The notes beneath the pieces were generated by a model. The model saw only the letters and a list, made by a program, of their open reading frames with translations, was not told the DNA's origin and did no database searches. From assembly GCF_008274585.1 (NCBI RefSeq), contig NZ_VTRT01000006.1, positions 310,001 to 374,000 of the forward strand: 64,000 nucleotides of DNA, read 5' to 3'. Made by a program: the position numbers and the translations under genes. This document shows, in pieces, positions 55,638-64,000 of this stretch (the stretch's first letter is position 1; each line of letters begins with the position of its first letter). This DNA is from Pedobacter sp. BS3. Its GTDB lineage: Bacteria; Bacteroidota; Bacteroidia; Sphingobacteriales; Sphingobacteriaceae.

Positions 55638-56453
55638 ATGCGTTACCTCATTTACATACTTTTTTTCCTGGGGATCAACAACGCCTTTGCTGCAAAGGTT
55701 GATACGGTAGAAACTGTCAGCGCCTCTATGAATAAAAAGATAAAGGCCGTTATTATTACACCTGATGATTATACGTCGGGAAAAGATTTCCCGGTGCTGT
55801 ACCTGCTGCATGGGTATAGCGGTAATTATTCCAACTGGCCGCAAAAAACCGCCATAAGCCAGTTAGCAGACCGGTATCAGATGATGGTGGTTTGCCCTGA
55901 CGGCGGTTTTGGCAGCTGGTACCTGGACAGCCCGGTAGACAAAAGCTGGAAATATGAAACCTATGTAACCAAAGAGCTTATCGGTTGGGTAGATAAAACG
56001 TATCATACCATTAAAAACCGTACCGGCCGGGCTATCACCGGCTTAAGCATGGGCGGTCACGGAGCGCTTTACCTGGCTTTCAGGCACCAGGATCTGTTCG
56101 GGGCGGCCGGCAGCATGAGTGGTGGAGTAGATATACGCCCGTTTCCACTGAAGTGGGATTTAGCTAAACGCCTTGGCTCGTATGCAGAACATCCCGAAAA
56201 CTGGGAAAAGAACACGGTTATCAATTTAGTGAACCTGCTTACACCCAATTCGCTGGCCTTAGCCATTGAATGCGGAACCGAGGATTTCTTTTACCAGGTA
56301 AACCTGAACCTGCATAATTTATTGCTTGAGCGTAATATCCCGCATGATTTTACAACCCGTCCCGGTGCACATAACTGGAACTACTGGAGCAATGCTATTT
56401 ATTACCAGACCCAGTTTTTTGCACGATATTTTGAGGCGAACGCCAAGGGATAA
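55638..56453 (+). CDS. exported esterase of the esterase D / acetyl-esterase-like family
   Basis: From the ATG at 55638 the protein has 271 residues and begins with a signal peptide (MRYLIYILFFLGINNAFA); an ATG at 55620 would only add six residues. The alpha/beta-hydrolase fold has 'FPVLYLLHGYSGNYSNW' (oxyanion), core 'VLYLLHGYSG', Ser137 in 'ITGLSMGGHGAL', Asp in 'CGTEDFFYQ' and His in 'RPGAHNWNYW'. All three catalytic residues are present. Substrates of this family range from acyl-thioesters to acetylated sugars. No neighbouring gene points to one. Confidence 0.9.
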   Translation: MRYLIYILFFLGINNAFAAKVDTVETVSASMNKKIKAVIITPDDYTSGKDFPVLYLLHGYSGNYSNWPQKTAISQLADRYQMMVVCPDGGFGSWYLDSPVDKSWKYETYVTKELIGWVDKTYHTIKNRTGRAITGLSMGGHGALYLAFRHQDLFGAAGSMSGGVDIRPFPLKWDLAKRLGSYAEHPENWEKNTVINLVNLLTPNSLALAIECGTEDFFYQVNLNLHNLLLERNIPHDFTTRPGAHNWNYWSNAIYYQTQFFARYFEANAKG

Positions 56454-56555
56454 TGCAATTCAGCAATATAGCGATTGAACAATTCAGCAATTGGATAACT
56501 AACCATTTTCTAATCATTATCTTTGTCCTGTTCCGGAATAACTATCCGGCAAGAT

Positions 56556-58112
56556 ATGATCAAAGAAACAGAATTGGTGCTCCTGCCGCACGAGGTGTCA
56601 GATGAGCAGGCATACAAAACCAAAGCATCAGCCCAACTGCATATTCCCCTTAAGCGCATTACGCATGTAAAAATTGCCAGGCGCTCTATTGATGCCCGCA
56701 GCAGGCAGGTAATTTATCGCGTTAAGGCGCTGGTATATATCGATGAACAGTCCGTTCCGGAAGTATTCCATGTAAATTATCCGCCTGTAGGCGATAAAAG
56801 ACCGGTTATTATAGTAGGAGCAGGCCCCGCCGGACTGTTTGCGGCATTACGTTGCATAGAGCTGGGGCTGAAACCGATCATCCTGGAACGCGGAAAAGAT
56901 GTTAAACAGCGTCGCCGCGATCTGGCCGCTATTAATAAGGAAGGGATGATCAATCCCGAATCCAATTATTGTTTTGGCGAAGGCGGGGCCGGTACCTATT
57001 CGGACGGCAAGCTCTACACCCGGTCTGATAAACGGGGCAATGTGAATACTGTACTCCGGACATTGGTAGCTCACGGTGCTGCAGAAGATATCCTGGTCGA
57101 TGCCCGCCCGCATATCGGTACCAATAAGCTCCCCGGCATTATAACAGCCATCCGCCAAAGTATTCTGAATGCGGGTGGCGAAGTGCATTTTAACTGTAAA
57201 GTGACCGGTTTCCTGCAATCCGGCGGCGTTGTGAAAGGCGTTAAAACAGCCTCAGGCGATACTTATGCCGCAAATGCGGTAATTCTGGCAACCGGTCATT
57301 CAGCCCGCGATATTTTCCATATATTCAAAAAAGAAGGCCTGCTGCTTGAACCGAAACCTTTTGCAATGGGCGTCCGCATCGAGCATCCGCAGGCGCTCAT
57401 AGACCAGGCTCAATATCATTGCGCTGTACGCGATGAACACTTGCCGCCATCGTATTACAGCCTGGTAGAGCAGGTAGACGGTCGCGGCGTATTCTCATTC
57501 TGCATGTGCCCCGGCGGAATTATTGCACCTTGTGCAACAGATCACAATGAAATTGTAGTAAATGGCTGGTCGCCCTCAAAGCGAAATAACCCGTATGCCA
57601 ATTCAGGTACCGTAGTGCAGGTAAACCTGGACGATGTGCCCGGGGCAGCCAATGATCCGTTCAGGATGCTGGATTTTCAGGCCGCGGCTGAGCAGAAGGC
57701 TTTTTTGTACGGCGGCGGAAACCTGGTGGCGCCGGCTCAGCGTATGGTAGACTTTGTTGAAGGTAGAATATCTGTCAACCTGCCGGAAAACTCTTATCTG
57801 CCCGGAACAAAAAGCGTTGCTTTGCATGAAGTTTTACCTCCAATGGTTTATCACCGTTTAAGAAAAGCCCTGCCGGTTTTTGGGAAGAAAATGCCCGGTT
57901 ATTATACAAACGAAGCTATCCTGGTTGGTGTTGAATCCCGTACATCCTCGCCTATACGCATTCCCCGCGATAAAGAAACATTGCAACATCCACAATTAAA
58001 AGGACTATTTCCTTGCGGCGAGGGAGCCGGTTATGCCGGTGGAATTGTTTCGGCAGCTATAGATGGCATGAATTGTGCGGAGGCAATAAGTAAGTGGTAT
58101 CATAAAGATTGA
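56556..58112 (+). CDS. NAD(P)/FAD-dependent oxidoreductase (FAD-dependent dehydrogenase)
   Basis: From the ATG at 56556 the protein has 518 residues; an upstream TTG at 56523 in frame is less likely. An N-terminal domain of about 80 residues precedes a dinucleotide fold 'PVIIVGAGPAGLFAAL' (about 85-100). 'GEGGAGTYSDGKLYTR' (about 145-160), 'VILATGHSARDIF' and the C-terminal 'GEGAGYAGGIVSAAIDGM' define the HI0933/YtfP-like flavoprotein group found in many bacteria. The substrate is unknown. A CoA-binding protein gene follows 9 bp later, suggesting co-transcription. Confidence 0.9.
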   Translation: MIKETELVLLPHEVSDEQAYKTKASAQLHIPLKRITHVKIARRSIDARSRQVIYRVKALVYIDEQSVPEVFHVNYPPVGDKRPVIIVGAGPAGLFAALRCIELGLKPIILERGKDVKQRRRDLAAINKEGMINPESNYCFGEGGAGTYSDGKLYTRSDKRGNVNTVLRTLVAHGAAEDILVDARPHIGTNKLPGIITAIRQSILNAGGEVHFNCKVTGFLQSGGVVKGVKTASGDTYAANAVILATGHSARDIFHIFKKEGLLLEPKPFAMGVRIEHPQALIDQAQYHCAVRDEHLPPSYYSLVEQVDGRGVFSFCMCPGGIIAPCATDHNEIVVNGWSPSKRNNPYANSGTVVQVNLDDVPGAANDPFRMLDFQAAAEQKAFLYGGGNLVAPAQRMVDFVEGRISVNLPENSYLPGTKSVALHEVLPPMVYHRLRKALPVFGKKMPGYYTNEAILVGVESRTSSPIRIPRDKETLQHPQLKGLFPCGEGAGYAGGIVSAAIDGMNCAEAISKWYHKD

Positions 58113-58121
58113 GTTAGCGCT

Positions 58122-58484
58122 ATGAACAAGAAGACACTAATTATAGGAGCAACACCAAACACCGGCCGGTATGCCTATCTGGCAGCTAATAAATTGGTTG
58201 CCTACGGACATGATATTGTGAACGTGGGAATTAAACAAGGGGTAGTTGCCGGTATCCCGATTGAAAAGCCTGAAACGATACATACAGATATCGATACAAT
58301 AACGCTATATATTGGCCCGCATAGCCAGCCGCCGCTGTACGATTATATTTTGCAAACCAAGCCAAAACGTATCATTTTTAATCCCGGCACGGAAAACCCG
58401 GAATTAGAGAAATTGGCCAGAATCAATGGCATTGAACCTGTTGAAGCGTGCACACTGGTATTGCTTTCTACAGGGCAATATTGA
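58122..58484 (+). CDS. CoA-binding domain protein
   Basis: The 120-residue protein is a single CoA-binding_2 Rossmann-like domain: 'KKTLIIGATPNTGRYAYLAA' at the N-terminus, 'HDIVNVGIKQG', 'LYIGPHSQPPLYDYIL' and 'IIFNPGTENPELEKLA'. It matches the family's usual length of 120-140 residues. These small proteins bind CoA or related nucleotides and are suspected to protect it or to regulate acylation. It directly follows the FAD-dependent dehydrogenase gene. Confidence 0.92.
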   Translation: MNKKTLIIGATPNTGRYAYLAANKLVAYGHDIVNVGIKQGVVAGIPIEKPETIHTDIDTITLYIGPHSQPPLYDYILQTKPKRIIFNPGTENPELEKLARINGIEPVEACTLVLLSTGQY

Positions 58485-58672
58485 TCTTTCTATCAGAAAT
58501 AACCCAACCCTGATCTGTTGCATGTTCCGGCTCGGATCATTTATCAGTCAACCTGTTCCCAGGCTGGAATTGTAAATTTGTTGTGATGTTTTGATGGGTA
58601 TCCTGGTAAGCGTGGAAAGTTCTTTCATTAACTTTTGTATATTACCTGCGGCTAACCAATCAGCATATTTAA

Positions 58673-61231
58673 ATGGATACCAGAAGAGAATTTATCAGGA
58701 AATCACTTTTATTATCAGGAGCAGCAGGGCTTTCAACCGTTATTCCGCCGTCAATTCAGCGGGCGCTGGCCATTAACCCCGAACCGGGCAGTACCTATTT
58801 AGATGCGGAGCACGTCGTTATCTTAATGCAGGAAAACCGCTCGTTCGATCACTGTTTCGGTTCATTGCAGGGCGTACGGGGCTTCAACGATCCCCGTGCA
58901 TTCAGGCTGGCAAACGGAAACCCGGTCTGGCTGCAAACCAACGCCGTTGGTGATACGTATGTCCCGTTCCGGCTCGATATCCGTAATACCAAGGCAACCT
59001 GGATGGGTAGTCTGCCGCACGACAGGTCTTCCCAGGTTGACGCATATAATAACGGGCTGCATGATAAATGGCTGCTTGCCAAACGGCCTTCCAATAAAAA
59101 ATATGCCGATATGCCTTTAACACTGGGGTATTATAACCGTGAAGATCTGCCGTTCAATTACGCTTTAGCGGATGCGTTTACCGTCTGCGATCAGAATTTC
59201 TCATCGGCCATGACCAGCACCTGGCCTAACCGGCATTACATGTGGACCGGTGCGATACGGGAGCAACCTCATTCGGCAGATTCCCGGGCGCACATCCGTA
59301 ATGACCTGGATTATGCCGAGGCTAAATGGAGAACCTTTCCCGAATTGCTTGAAAAGAATGGTATCTCCTGGAAGATATACCAGAATGATCTAACCTGCGG
59401 CGGCGGTTTTGAAGGCGAGGAGAGAGCGTGGCTATCTAATTTTATTTGTAATACGCTCGAATATTTTTCGCAATATAATATCAAGTTTGCTGAACGGTAT
59501 ACCCAGGGGCTTCAGGAACAACTGGCAAAGCTGCCAGCCGAAATAAGTGTACTTGAAAAAAAGCTTGAGGCAATGGCTTCAACAGATAGTGCATTTGAAA
59601 AAACACAAAAGGCAATAGAAAAAAAACGTGAAGTATTGGCTAATGCTCAGGCAGAACTCAGGGTATGGACAAAAGCCAATTATGATAAGCTGCCGCAGAG
59701 CCAGAAAAACCTGTTTGAAAAAGCGTTTACCACCAACAAAGAAGATCCCGATTACCATACGCTGGCCCCGTTAACCTATTCAGACAATGGTACAGAGCGG
59801 ACGGTTACTATTCCTAAAGGCGATATCTTCCATCAGTTCAGAAAAGATGTGAATACCGGTAAGCTGCCTGCAGTATCGTGGTTAGTAGCGCCGCAACGGT
59901 TCTCAGACCATCCTTCCGCACCCTGGTACGGTTCCTGGTATGTTTCAGAGGTGCTGGATATCCTTACCGAAAATCCCGAAGTATGGAAGAAAACCATTTT
60001 TATTCTTACCTATGATGAAAATGACGGCTACTTTGACCATGTACCGCCTTTTATGCCGCCGCATCCTACCCGGCCCAATACCGGAAAATGCTCTGCCGGC
60101 ATAGATACGGCAATAGAATATATCCCTCTGGAGCAGGAGCTGAAATTTGGCGTTCCCGAAAAATCTGCCCGGGGTGCGCATATTGGTCTGGGGTACCGCG
60201 TTCCTATGATCATTGCCTCGCCCTGGAGTCGTGGTGGACGCGTAAATTCCCAGGTGTTTGACCACACTTCCATGCTGCAGTTTTTAGAAAACTTTCTGAG
60301 CAAAAAAACAGGCTCCGCAATTACCGAAGACAATATAAGTGCATGGCGGCGTACCGTTTGTGGCGACCTCACCTCCGTATTTACAGCTTATCAGCTCCAG
60401 GGAAAGGAAAAAGACTTTGTACTCAAAAGAGATCCGTTCATTGAAAAGATTTACAATGCCCGCTACAAGCAGGAACCGTCGGCTTATAAAGCGCTTTCAA
60501 CTGCTGAAATAACGCAATTGAGAGAGGATCTGTTCACCCTGCCGGTGATGCCGGAGCAGGAAAAAGGGATACGGCCGGCCTGTGCTTTACCTTACCAGCT
60601 ATACGCCGATGGAAATTTAAGCGCTGATGGCAAACGTTTTGAGCTGCAGCTAAAAGCCGCAAAAGATATCTTTGGCAAAAGAGCAGCCGGATCGCCATTT
60701 ACGGTATATGCGCCGGGAAATTTCAGGGCCGAAGATCAAAAAAACGGTTTTGATAAGATGCGTAACTGGCAATACGCCGTTGCCGCAGGCGACAGCCTGA
60801 CGGATACATGGGCTACCGATGCATTTGAAAATGGGCTGTACCATTTGCGTGTATATGGCCCGAATGGTTTCTGCCGGGAATATGCAGGAGACGCTGCCGG
60901 CCCTAATATCCAGGTTTATTGTGATTATGAAAGAGAAAAAGGCAATGCCCAAAAATTGAGCGGAAACATTGTATTGCTTCTGAAAAACCTGGATCCGGAC
61001 CGCGACTACACCATCAGGCTTACAGATGCCTACCAGAAAAATAAGGTACAGCAAATGCCGTTAAAACAAAACGGGAAACTGCAGATACCGGTTAACCTTC
61101 AGAAAAGCTTTGGATGGTATGATGTAAGCGTACAGGTGCAGGGCTACCCGCAATTTCAGAAACATTATGCAGGTCACGTAGAAACAGGCAAAGAAAGCTT
61201 TACCGACCCGTTAATGGGCCAAGTGGTTTGA
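58673..61231 (+). CDS. phosphocholine-type phospholipase C, Tat-exported
   Basis: The 852-residue protein has a twin-arginine leader ('TRREFIRKS'), then the phosphoesterase domain of the PlcH/PlcN/AcpA superfamily. Active-site text includes 'ENRSFDHCFG' (54-63), 'HDRSSQVDAYNNG', 'TYDENDGYFDHV' and 'RVPMIIASPWSRGG'. Two C-terminal DUF756 beta domains (about 640-735 and 745-835) are normal for phosphocholine-specific enzymes. An unusual helical insertion (about 280-345) rich in Lys, Glu, Ala and Leu looks like a coiled coil. The enzyme would release phosphocholine or similar head groups from phospholipids. The protein is longer than plain PlcN mainly because of that insertion. Confidence 0.92.
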   Translation: MDTRREFIRKSLLLSGAAGLSTVIPPSIQRALAINPEPGSTYLDAEHVVILMQENRSFDHCFGSLQGVRGFNDPRAFRLANGNPVWLQTNAVGDTYVPFRLDIRNTKATWMGSLPHDRSSQVDAYNNGLHDKWLLAKRPSNKKYADMPLTLGYYNREDLPFNYALADAFTVCDQNFSSAMTSTWPNRHYMWTGAIREQPHSADSRAHIRNDLDYAEAKWRTFPELLEKNGISWKIYQNDLTCGGGFEGEERAWLSNFICNTLEYFSQYNIKFAERYTQGLQEQLAKLPAEISVLEKKLEAMASTDSAFEKTQKAIEKKREVLANAQAELRVWTKANYDKLPQSQKNLFEKAFTTNKEDPDYHTLAPLTYSDNGTERTVTIPKGDIFHQFRKDVNTGKLPAVSWLVAPQRFSDHPSAPWYGSWYVSEVLDILTENPEVWKKTIFILTYDENDGYFDHVPPFMPPHPTRPNTGKCSAGIDTAIEYIPLEQELKFGVPEKSARGAHIGLGYRVPMIIASPWSRGGRVNSQVFDHTSMLQFLENFLSKKTGSAITEDNISAWRRTVCGDLTSVFTAYQLQGKEKDFVLKRDPFIEKIYNARYKQEPSAYKALSTAEITQLREDLFTLPVMPEQEKGIRPACALPYQLYADGNLSADGKRFELQLKAAKDIFGKRAAGSPFTVYAPGNFRAEDQKNGFDKMRNWQYAVAAGDSLTDTWATDAFENGLYHLRVYGPNGFCREYAGDAAGPNIQVYCDYEREKGNAQKLSGNIVLLLKNLDPDRDYTIRLTDAYQKNKVQQMPLKQNGKLQIPVNLQKSFGWYDVSVQVQGYPQFQKHYAGHVETGKESFTDPLMGQVV

Positions 61232-61266
61232 GAGCGTGCTGGTTAGAGAGGCGATTTTTAATAGTT

Positions 61267-61336
61267 GACAACTGACAGTGGACAGTTGACAATGGACAGT
61301 TGACAGTGGACAATTGACAGTTGACAATGGACAATG
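61267..61336. repeat. tandem heptamer repeat, ten copies
   Basis: Ten consecutive 7-bp units of the form GACA(A/G)(T/C)(T/G) occupy 61267-61336 (GACAACT, GACAGTG, GACAGTT, GACAATG, GACAGTT, GACAGTG, GACAATT, GACAGTT, GACAATG, GACAATG). It is noncoding and lies between the phospholipase and dxs genes. Array length is likely to vary between strains. Confidence 0.85.
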
Positions 61337-61509
61337 TCTGTATGGAGTCATAGCGTATAGCCCGGCAATCTAACATGCAACAATTGAACAATCTCTAACA
61401 ATTAAACAATATCAGCTATCGCAATCCTCAATCACAATTTAACTTTATCATTAGCATCTATTAAACAATTTAGCTTAATTTGTAAGCTATTTACATCACA
61501 AGCCGGTAT

Positions 61510-63438
61510 ATGGAAGTTAAGGCAGGCGAACTTTTAGAACAAATTAATTATCCCTCTGATTTAAAGAAGCTTAAGGAGGCTGATTTGTTAAAAGTGTGCC
61601 AGGAGTTGCGCCAGTATATTATTGATGTGGTTGCTGTAAACGGCGGCCATTTCGGCGCCAGCCTGGGAGTGGTTGAGCTTACGGTGGCTTTACATTACGT
61701 GCTAAATACGCCTTACGACCAGTTGGTCTGGGATGTGGGGCACCAGGCATACGGGCACAAAATCCTTACCGGCAGACGCAATGTTTTTCATACCAACCGT
61801 TTATATAAAGGAATTAGCGGGTTCCCGAAACGGGGAGAAAGCGAGTATGATACCTTTGGGGTAGGGCATTCATCAACGTCCATATCCGCCGCTTTGGGTA
61901 TGGCAGTGGCTTCCCAATACAAAGGAGAAACCGACCGTCAGCATGTGGCCGTTATTGGCGATGGGGCGATGACCGCCGGACTGGCTTTCGAGGCCCTGAA
62001 CCATGCAGGAATAGAAAACTCGAACCTGCTGGTTATCCTGAACGATAACTGCATGTCGATAGACCCCAACGTAGGGGCCTTAAAAGAATACCTTACCGAC
62101 ATTACTACCTCAAAACCCTATAACCGCTTTCGCGATGATATATCGCATGTACTCACTAAAATTTCGGAATTAGGCCCCAATGCGCTCCAGATAGCCAAAA
62201 AGCTGGAAAAAAGCATCAAGGGAACCTTGCTTAAACGAAGTAATTTCTTCGAAGCCTTGAAGTTCCGGTATTTCGGCCCGATAGACGGTCACGATGTGAA
62301 GCACCTGGTTAAAGTACTGCGTGATCTACGTGATATTCCCGGGCCTAAGCTGCTACACTGTGTAACCGTAAAAGGTAAAGGTTTTGCACTGGCAGAAAAA
62401 GATCAGACCGTGTGGCATGCTCCCGGTTTGTTTGATAAAATTACCGGTGAGATTAAAAAAACGGTTTCTGATAAACCCCAGCCGCCAAAATACCAGGATG
62501 TTTTTGGACATACCATTGTAGAGCTCGCCGAGAAAAATCCTAAAATCATGGGTATAACCCCGGCCATGCCATCAGGAAGTTCATTAAACATCATGATGAA
62601 AGCCATGCCCAAACGGGCGTTCGATGTGGGTATAGCAGAACAACATGCCGTAACATTTTCTGCCGGACTGGCTACCCAGGGATTGATACCCTTCTGCAAC
62701 ATTTATTCCAGCTTTATGCAGCGGGCTTATGACCAGGTTATCCACGATGTGGCGATACAAAACCTGAACGTGGTGTTCTGCCTGGACAGGGCGGGCATGG
62801 CCGGAGCCGATGGCGCTACGCATCATGGCGCTTATGATTTGGCGTATATGCGCTGCATTCCGAATATGACGGTTGCTGCACCTATGAACGAGGAAGAGCT
62901 GCGCAATCTGATGTTTACCGCCCAGCAGGAGAATATGGGACCTTTTTCCATCCGTTATCCGCGTGGTCAGGGCGTAATGCCCGACTGGCAAAGACCCATG
63001 AGGGCCATTCCTGTGGGTAAAGGGCGTAAAGTTGCCGATGGTGAAGATGTGGCTATTTTAACTATTGGTCATGTCGGAAATGAAGCTGTAAAGGCTTGTG
63101 TTGAATTAAATGCCGAAGGCATTCATCCCGCACATTACGATATGCGCTTTGCAAAGCCGCTGGATGAAGAATTATTGCACGAAGTATTCGGAAAATTTAA
63201 GCATGTAGTTACCGTAGAAGATGGCTGTTTGCAGGGAGGCATGGGAAGTGCCATACTGGAGTTTATGGTTGATCATAACTATGCGGCACAGGTTATCCGC
63301 CTCGGTATTCCTGATAAAGTGATAGAGCATGGTGAGCAGCCCGAACTCTGGGCCGAATGTGGCTATGACGCTAAAGCCATCGCCGAAGCCGTGAAAAAAG
63401 TAGCGGTTTTACGACCCACCAAGAGTATTGCCGGGTAA
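61510..63438 (+). CDS. dxs: 1-deoxy-D-xylulose-5-phosphate synthase
   Basis: The 642-residue protein has the three transketolase-type domains of DXS. Thiamine-diphosphate binding is shown by '[20 protein letters not shown]' (around residue 150-170, GDG...NDN pattern ending in '[12 protein letters not shown]'). '[14 protein letters not shown]', '[15 protein letters not shown]' and '[20 protein letters not shown]' are diagnostic, as is the C-terminal '[14 protein letters not shown]'. It makes DXP from pyruvate and glyceraldehyde-3-phosphate, the first step of the MEP isoprenoid pathway, which most Bacteroidota use. A terminator follows the gene. Confidence 0.97.
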   Translation: MEVKAGELLEQINYPSDLKKLKEADLLKVCQELRQYIIDVVAVNGGHFGASLGVVELTVALHYVLNTPYDQLVWDVGHQAYGHKILTGRRNVFHTNRLYKGISGFPKRGESEYDTFGVGHSSTSISAALGMAVASQYKGETDRQHVAVIGDGAMTAGLAFEALNHAGIENSNLLVILNDNCMSIDPNVGALKEYLTDITTSKPYNRFRDDISHVLTKISELGPNALQIAKKLEKSIKGTLLKRSNFFEALKFRYFGPIDGHDVKHLVKVLRDLRDIPGPKLLHCVTVKGKGFALAEKDQTVWHAPGLFDKITGEIKKTVSDKPQPPKYQDVFGHTIVELAEKNPKIMGITPAMPSGSSLNIMMKAMPKRAFDVGIAEQHAVTFSAGLATQGLIPFCNIYSSFMQRAYDQVIHDVAIQNLNVVFCLDRAGMAGADGATHHGAYDLAYMRCIPNMTVAAPMNEEELRNLMFTAQQENMGPFSIRYPRGQGVMPDWQRPMRAIPVGKGRKVADGEDVAILTIGHVGNEAVKACVELNAEGIHPAHYDMRFAKPLDEELLHEVFGKFKHVVTVEDGCLQGGMGSAILEFMVDHNYAAQVIRLGIPDKVIEHGEQPELWAECGYDAKAIAEAVKKVAVLRPTKSIAG

Positions 63439-63479
63439 GACCAAGCAAGATTGATTGTAATCATTAACAGGTAAATAAT

Positions 63480-63518
63480 AAAGAAAGCCGTATTGAACAT
63501 CTCAAAGCGGCTTTCTTT
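63480..63518. terminator. bidirectional terminator between dxs and icd
   Basis: AAAGAAAGCCG (63480-63490) and CGGCTTTCTTT (63508-63518) are perfect 11-bp complements. The plus strand continues AT; both strands have T-rich arms near the stem end. It lies between two convergent genes. Confidence 0.82.
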
Positions 63519-63541
63519 ATAAAAGAGTTGTTTTGGAATAC

Positions 63542-64000
63542 TTATCCCAGTTTTGCCTTCAGGTTCTGGTCAATAGCGTCCAGGAACTCTTCGGTGTACA
63601 GGTAATCGGTACCATGCTCAACTTTGGGTTTAATGGTAATGGCCAGGTCTTTGGTCATTTTTCCACTTTCAACAGTTTCAACACAAACCTGCTCAAGCGT
63701 ATGACAGAAATCAACCAGCGCCTGGTTGTTATCCAGCTTGCCACGGAATTCCAGTCCGCGGGTCCATGCAAAAATGGAAGCTATCGGGTTGGTTGAAGTC
63801 GGGTTACCTTTCTGATGTTCGCGATAATGGCGGGTTACCGTTCCGTGAGCAGCCTCAGCTTCCATGGTTTTTCCATCAGGAGTAACCAGTGTAGAAGTCA
63901 TCAGTCCTAATGAACCAAAACCTTGTGCAACAGTATCAGACTGTACGTCGCCATCGTAGTTTTTGCAGGCCCATACAAAGTTACCGTGCCATTTCAGGGC
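63542..64000 (-). CDS. icd: NADP-dependent isocitrate dehydrogenase, C-terminal part (5' end beyond the window)
   Basis: The minus-strand frame is open from the right edge to a stop at 63542-63544, giving 152 residues. It starts with '[18 protein letters not shown]', '[17 protein letters not shown]' and '[16 protein letters not shown]', the active-site and NADP-binding region of the homodimeric, eukaryote-like NADP-IDH. '[13 protein letters not shown]' and '[10 protein letters not shown]' follow. The enzyme converts isocitrate to 2-oxoglutarate in the TCA cycle and makes NADPH. An internal ATG at 63901 is not the start; the frame continues to the edge. Confidence 0.95.
   Translation of the reverse strand, partial: ALKWHGNFVWACKNYDGDVQSDTVAQGFGSLGLMTSTLVTPDGKTMEAEAAHGTVTRHYREHQKGNPTSTNPIASIFAWTRGLEFRGKLDNNQALVDFCHTLEQVCVETVESGKMTKDLAITIKPKVEHGTDYLYTEEFLDAIDQNLKAKLG

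Noticed and set aside
56523..56555. TTG start for the FAD-dependent dehydrogenase
   Set aside because: The ATG at 56556 gives a natural N-terminus; the extra 11 residues (including CSG) look unrelated to the domain.
61267..61336. CRISPR array
   Set aside because: Units are 7 bp and contiguous with no spacers, and no cas gene is in the window.
61200..61391. Minus-strand open frame over the heptamer array
   Set aside because: A 7-bp unit without stops gives an artificial open frame; the translated product is repetitive and has no signal.

Overview
The window looks like a chromosomal segment of a Bacteroidota bacterium, most likely Sphingobacteriaceae (Mucilaginibacter or Pedobacter-like). The evidence is a full-length SprA of the type IX secretion system, a SusC/SusD pair with a hybrid two-component regulator, a T9SS C-terminal sorting domain, many lipoproteins with short lipoboxes, and the near absence of Shine-Dalgarno sequences. 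The genus is inferred from overall character only. No rRNA, tRNA, CRISPR array or complete insertion sequence was seen. No gene-free stretch exceeds about 300 bases; the largest gaps (4538-4835, 8806-9072, 43262-43548, 61232-61509) hold palindromes, repeats or a terminator, listed as features.

Region 1 (1-9657), signalling and housekeeping: the signal-peptide start of a leftward gene at the left edge; a lipoprotein of the S9 prolyl-oligopeptidase family that has lost its catalytic Ser and His, followed 8 bp later by a histidine kinase and then an OmpR-type regulator; a 58-residue secreted Ala/Lys/His-rich peptide; a second kinase/regulator pair on the minus strand; a GH130-type glycosidase/phosphorylase; and ruvA, preceded by two strong inverted-repeat elements.

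Region 2 (9678-16712): sprA, the giant outer-membrane translocon protein of T9SS.

Region 3 (16899-41916), polysaccharide use: eight minus-strand genes (34008 down to 21132) encode an S1 sulfatase, an unassigned clan GH-A-like lipoprotein, SusC, SusD, a GH5-like enzyme, a GH43-like enzyme, a second copy of the unassigned GH-A-like family, and a T9SS-exported protein. A hybrid two-component regulator is divergent from the sulfatase and is the likely inducer-sensing switch. A GH27 alpha-galactosidase follows it. On the other side lie a frameshifted NPCBM-domain hydrolase-like gene and a sugar-porter MFS permease. The whole looks like one locus for a sulfated, galactose-containing glycan, but the substrate is inferred. 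A glycerophosphodiesterase and a YdeI/DUF1801 protein close the region.

Region 4 (41954-43261): a TetR regulator and an NAD(P)-binding oxidoreductase, each preceded by a copy of the same 18-bp palindromic operator.

Region 5 (43278-50517), accessory island: two paralogous genes of unknown function, associated with a repeated two-part palindromic element, enclose a transglutaminase-like lipoprotein, a 5'-truncated O-antigen-ligase/TPR protein, a modular Cys-rich lipoprotein with a degenerate metallopeptidase-like C-terminus, and a small secreted protein. This is the least explained part of the window.

Region 6 (50538-64000), mostly core genes: a ComEA-like helix-hairpin-helix protein, an OlsF-like two-domain acyltransferase, a small outer-membrane barrel, a beta-helix lipoprotein, an esterase, an FAD-dependent dehydrogenase with a CoA-binding protein, a Tat-exported phosphocholine-type phospholipase C, a heptamer tandem repeat, dxs, and the 3' part of an NADP-isocitrate dehydrogenase gene running off the right edge.
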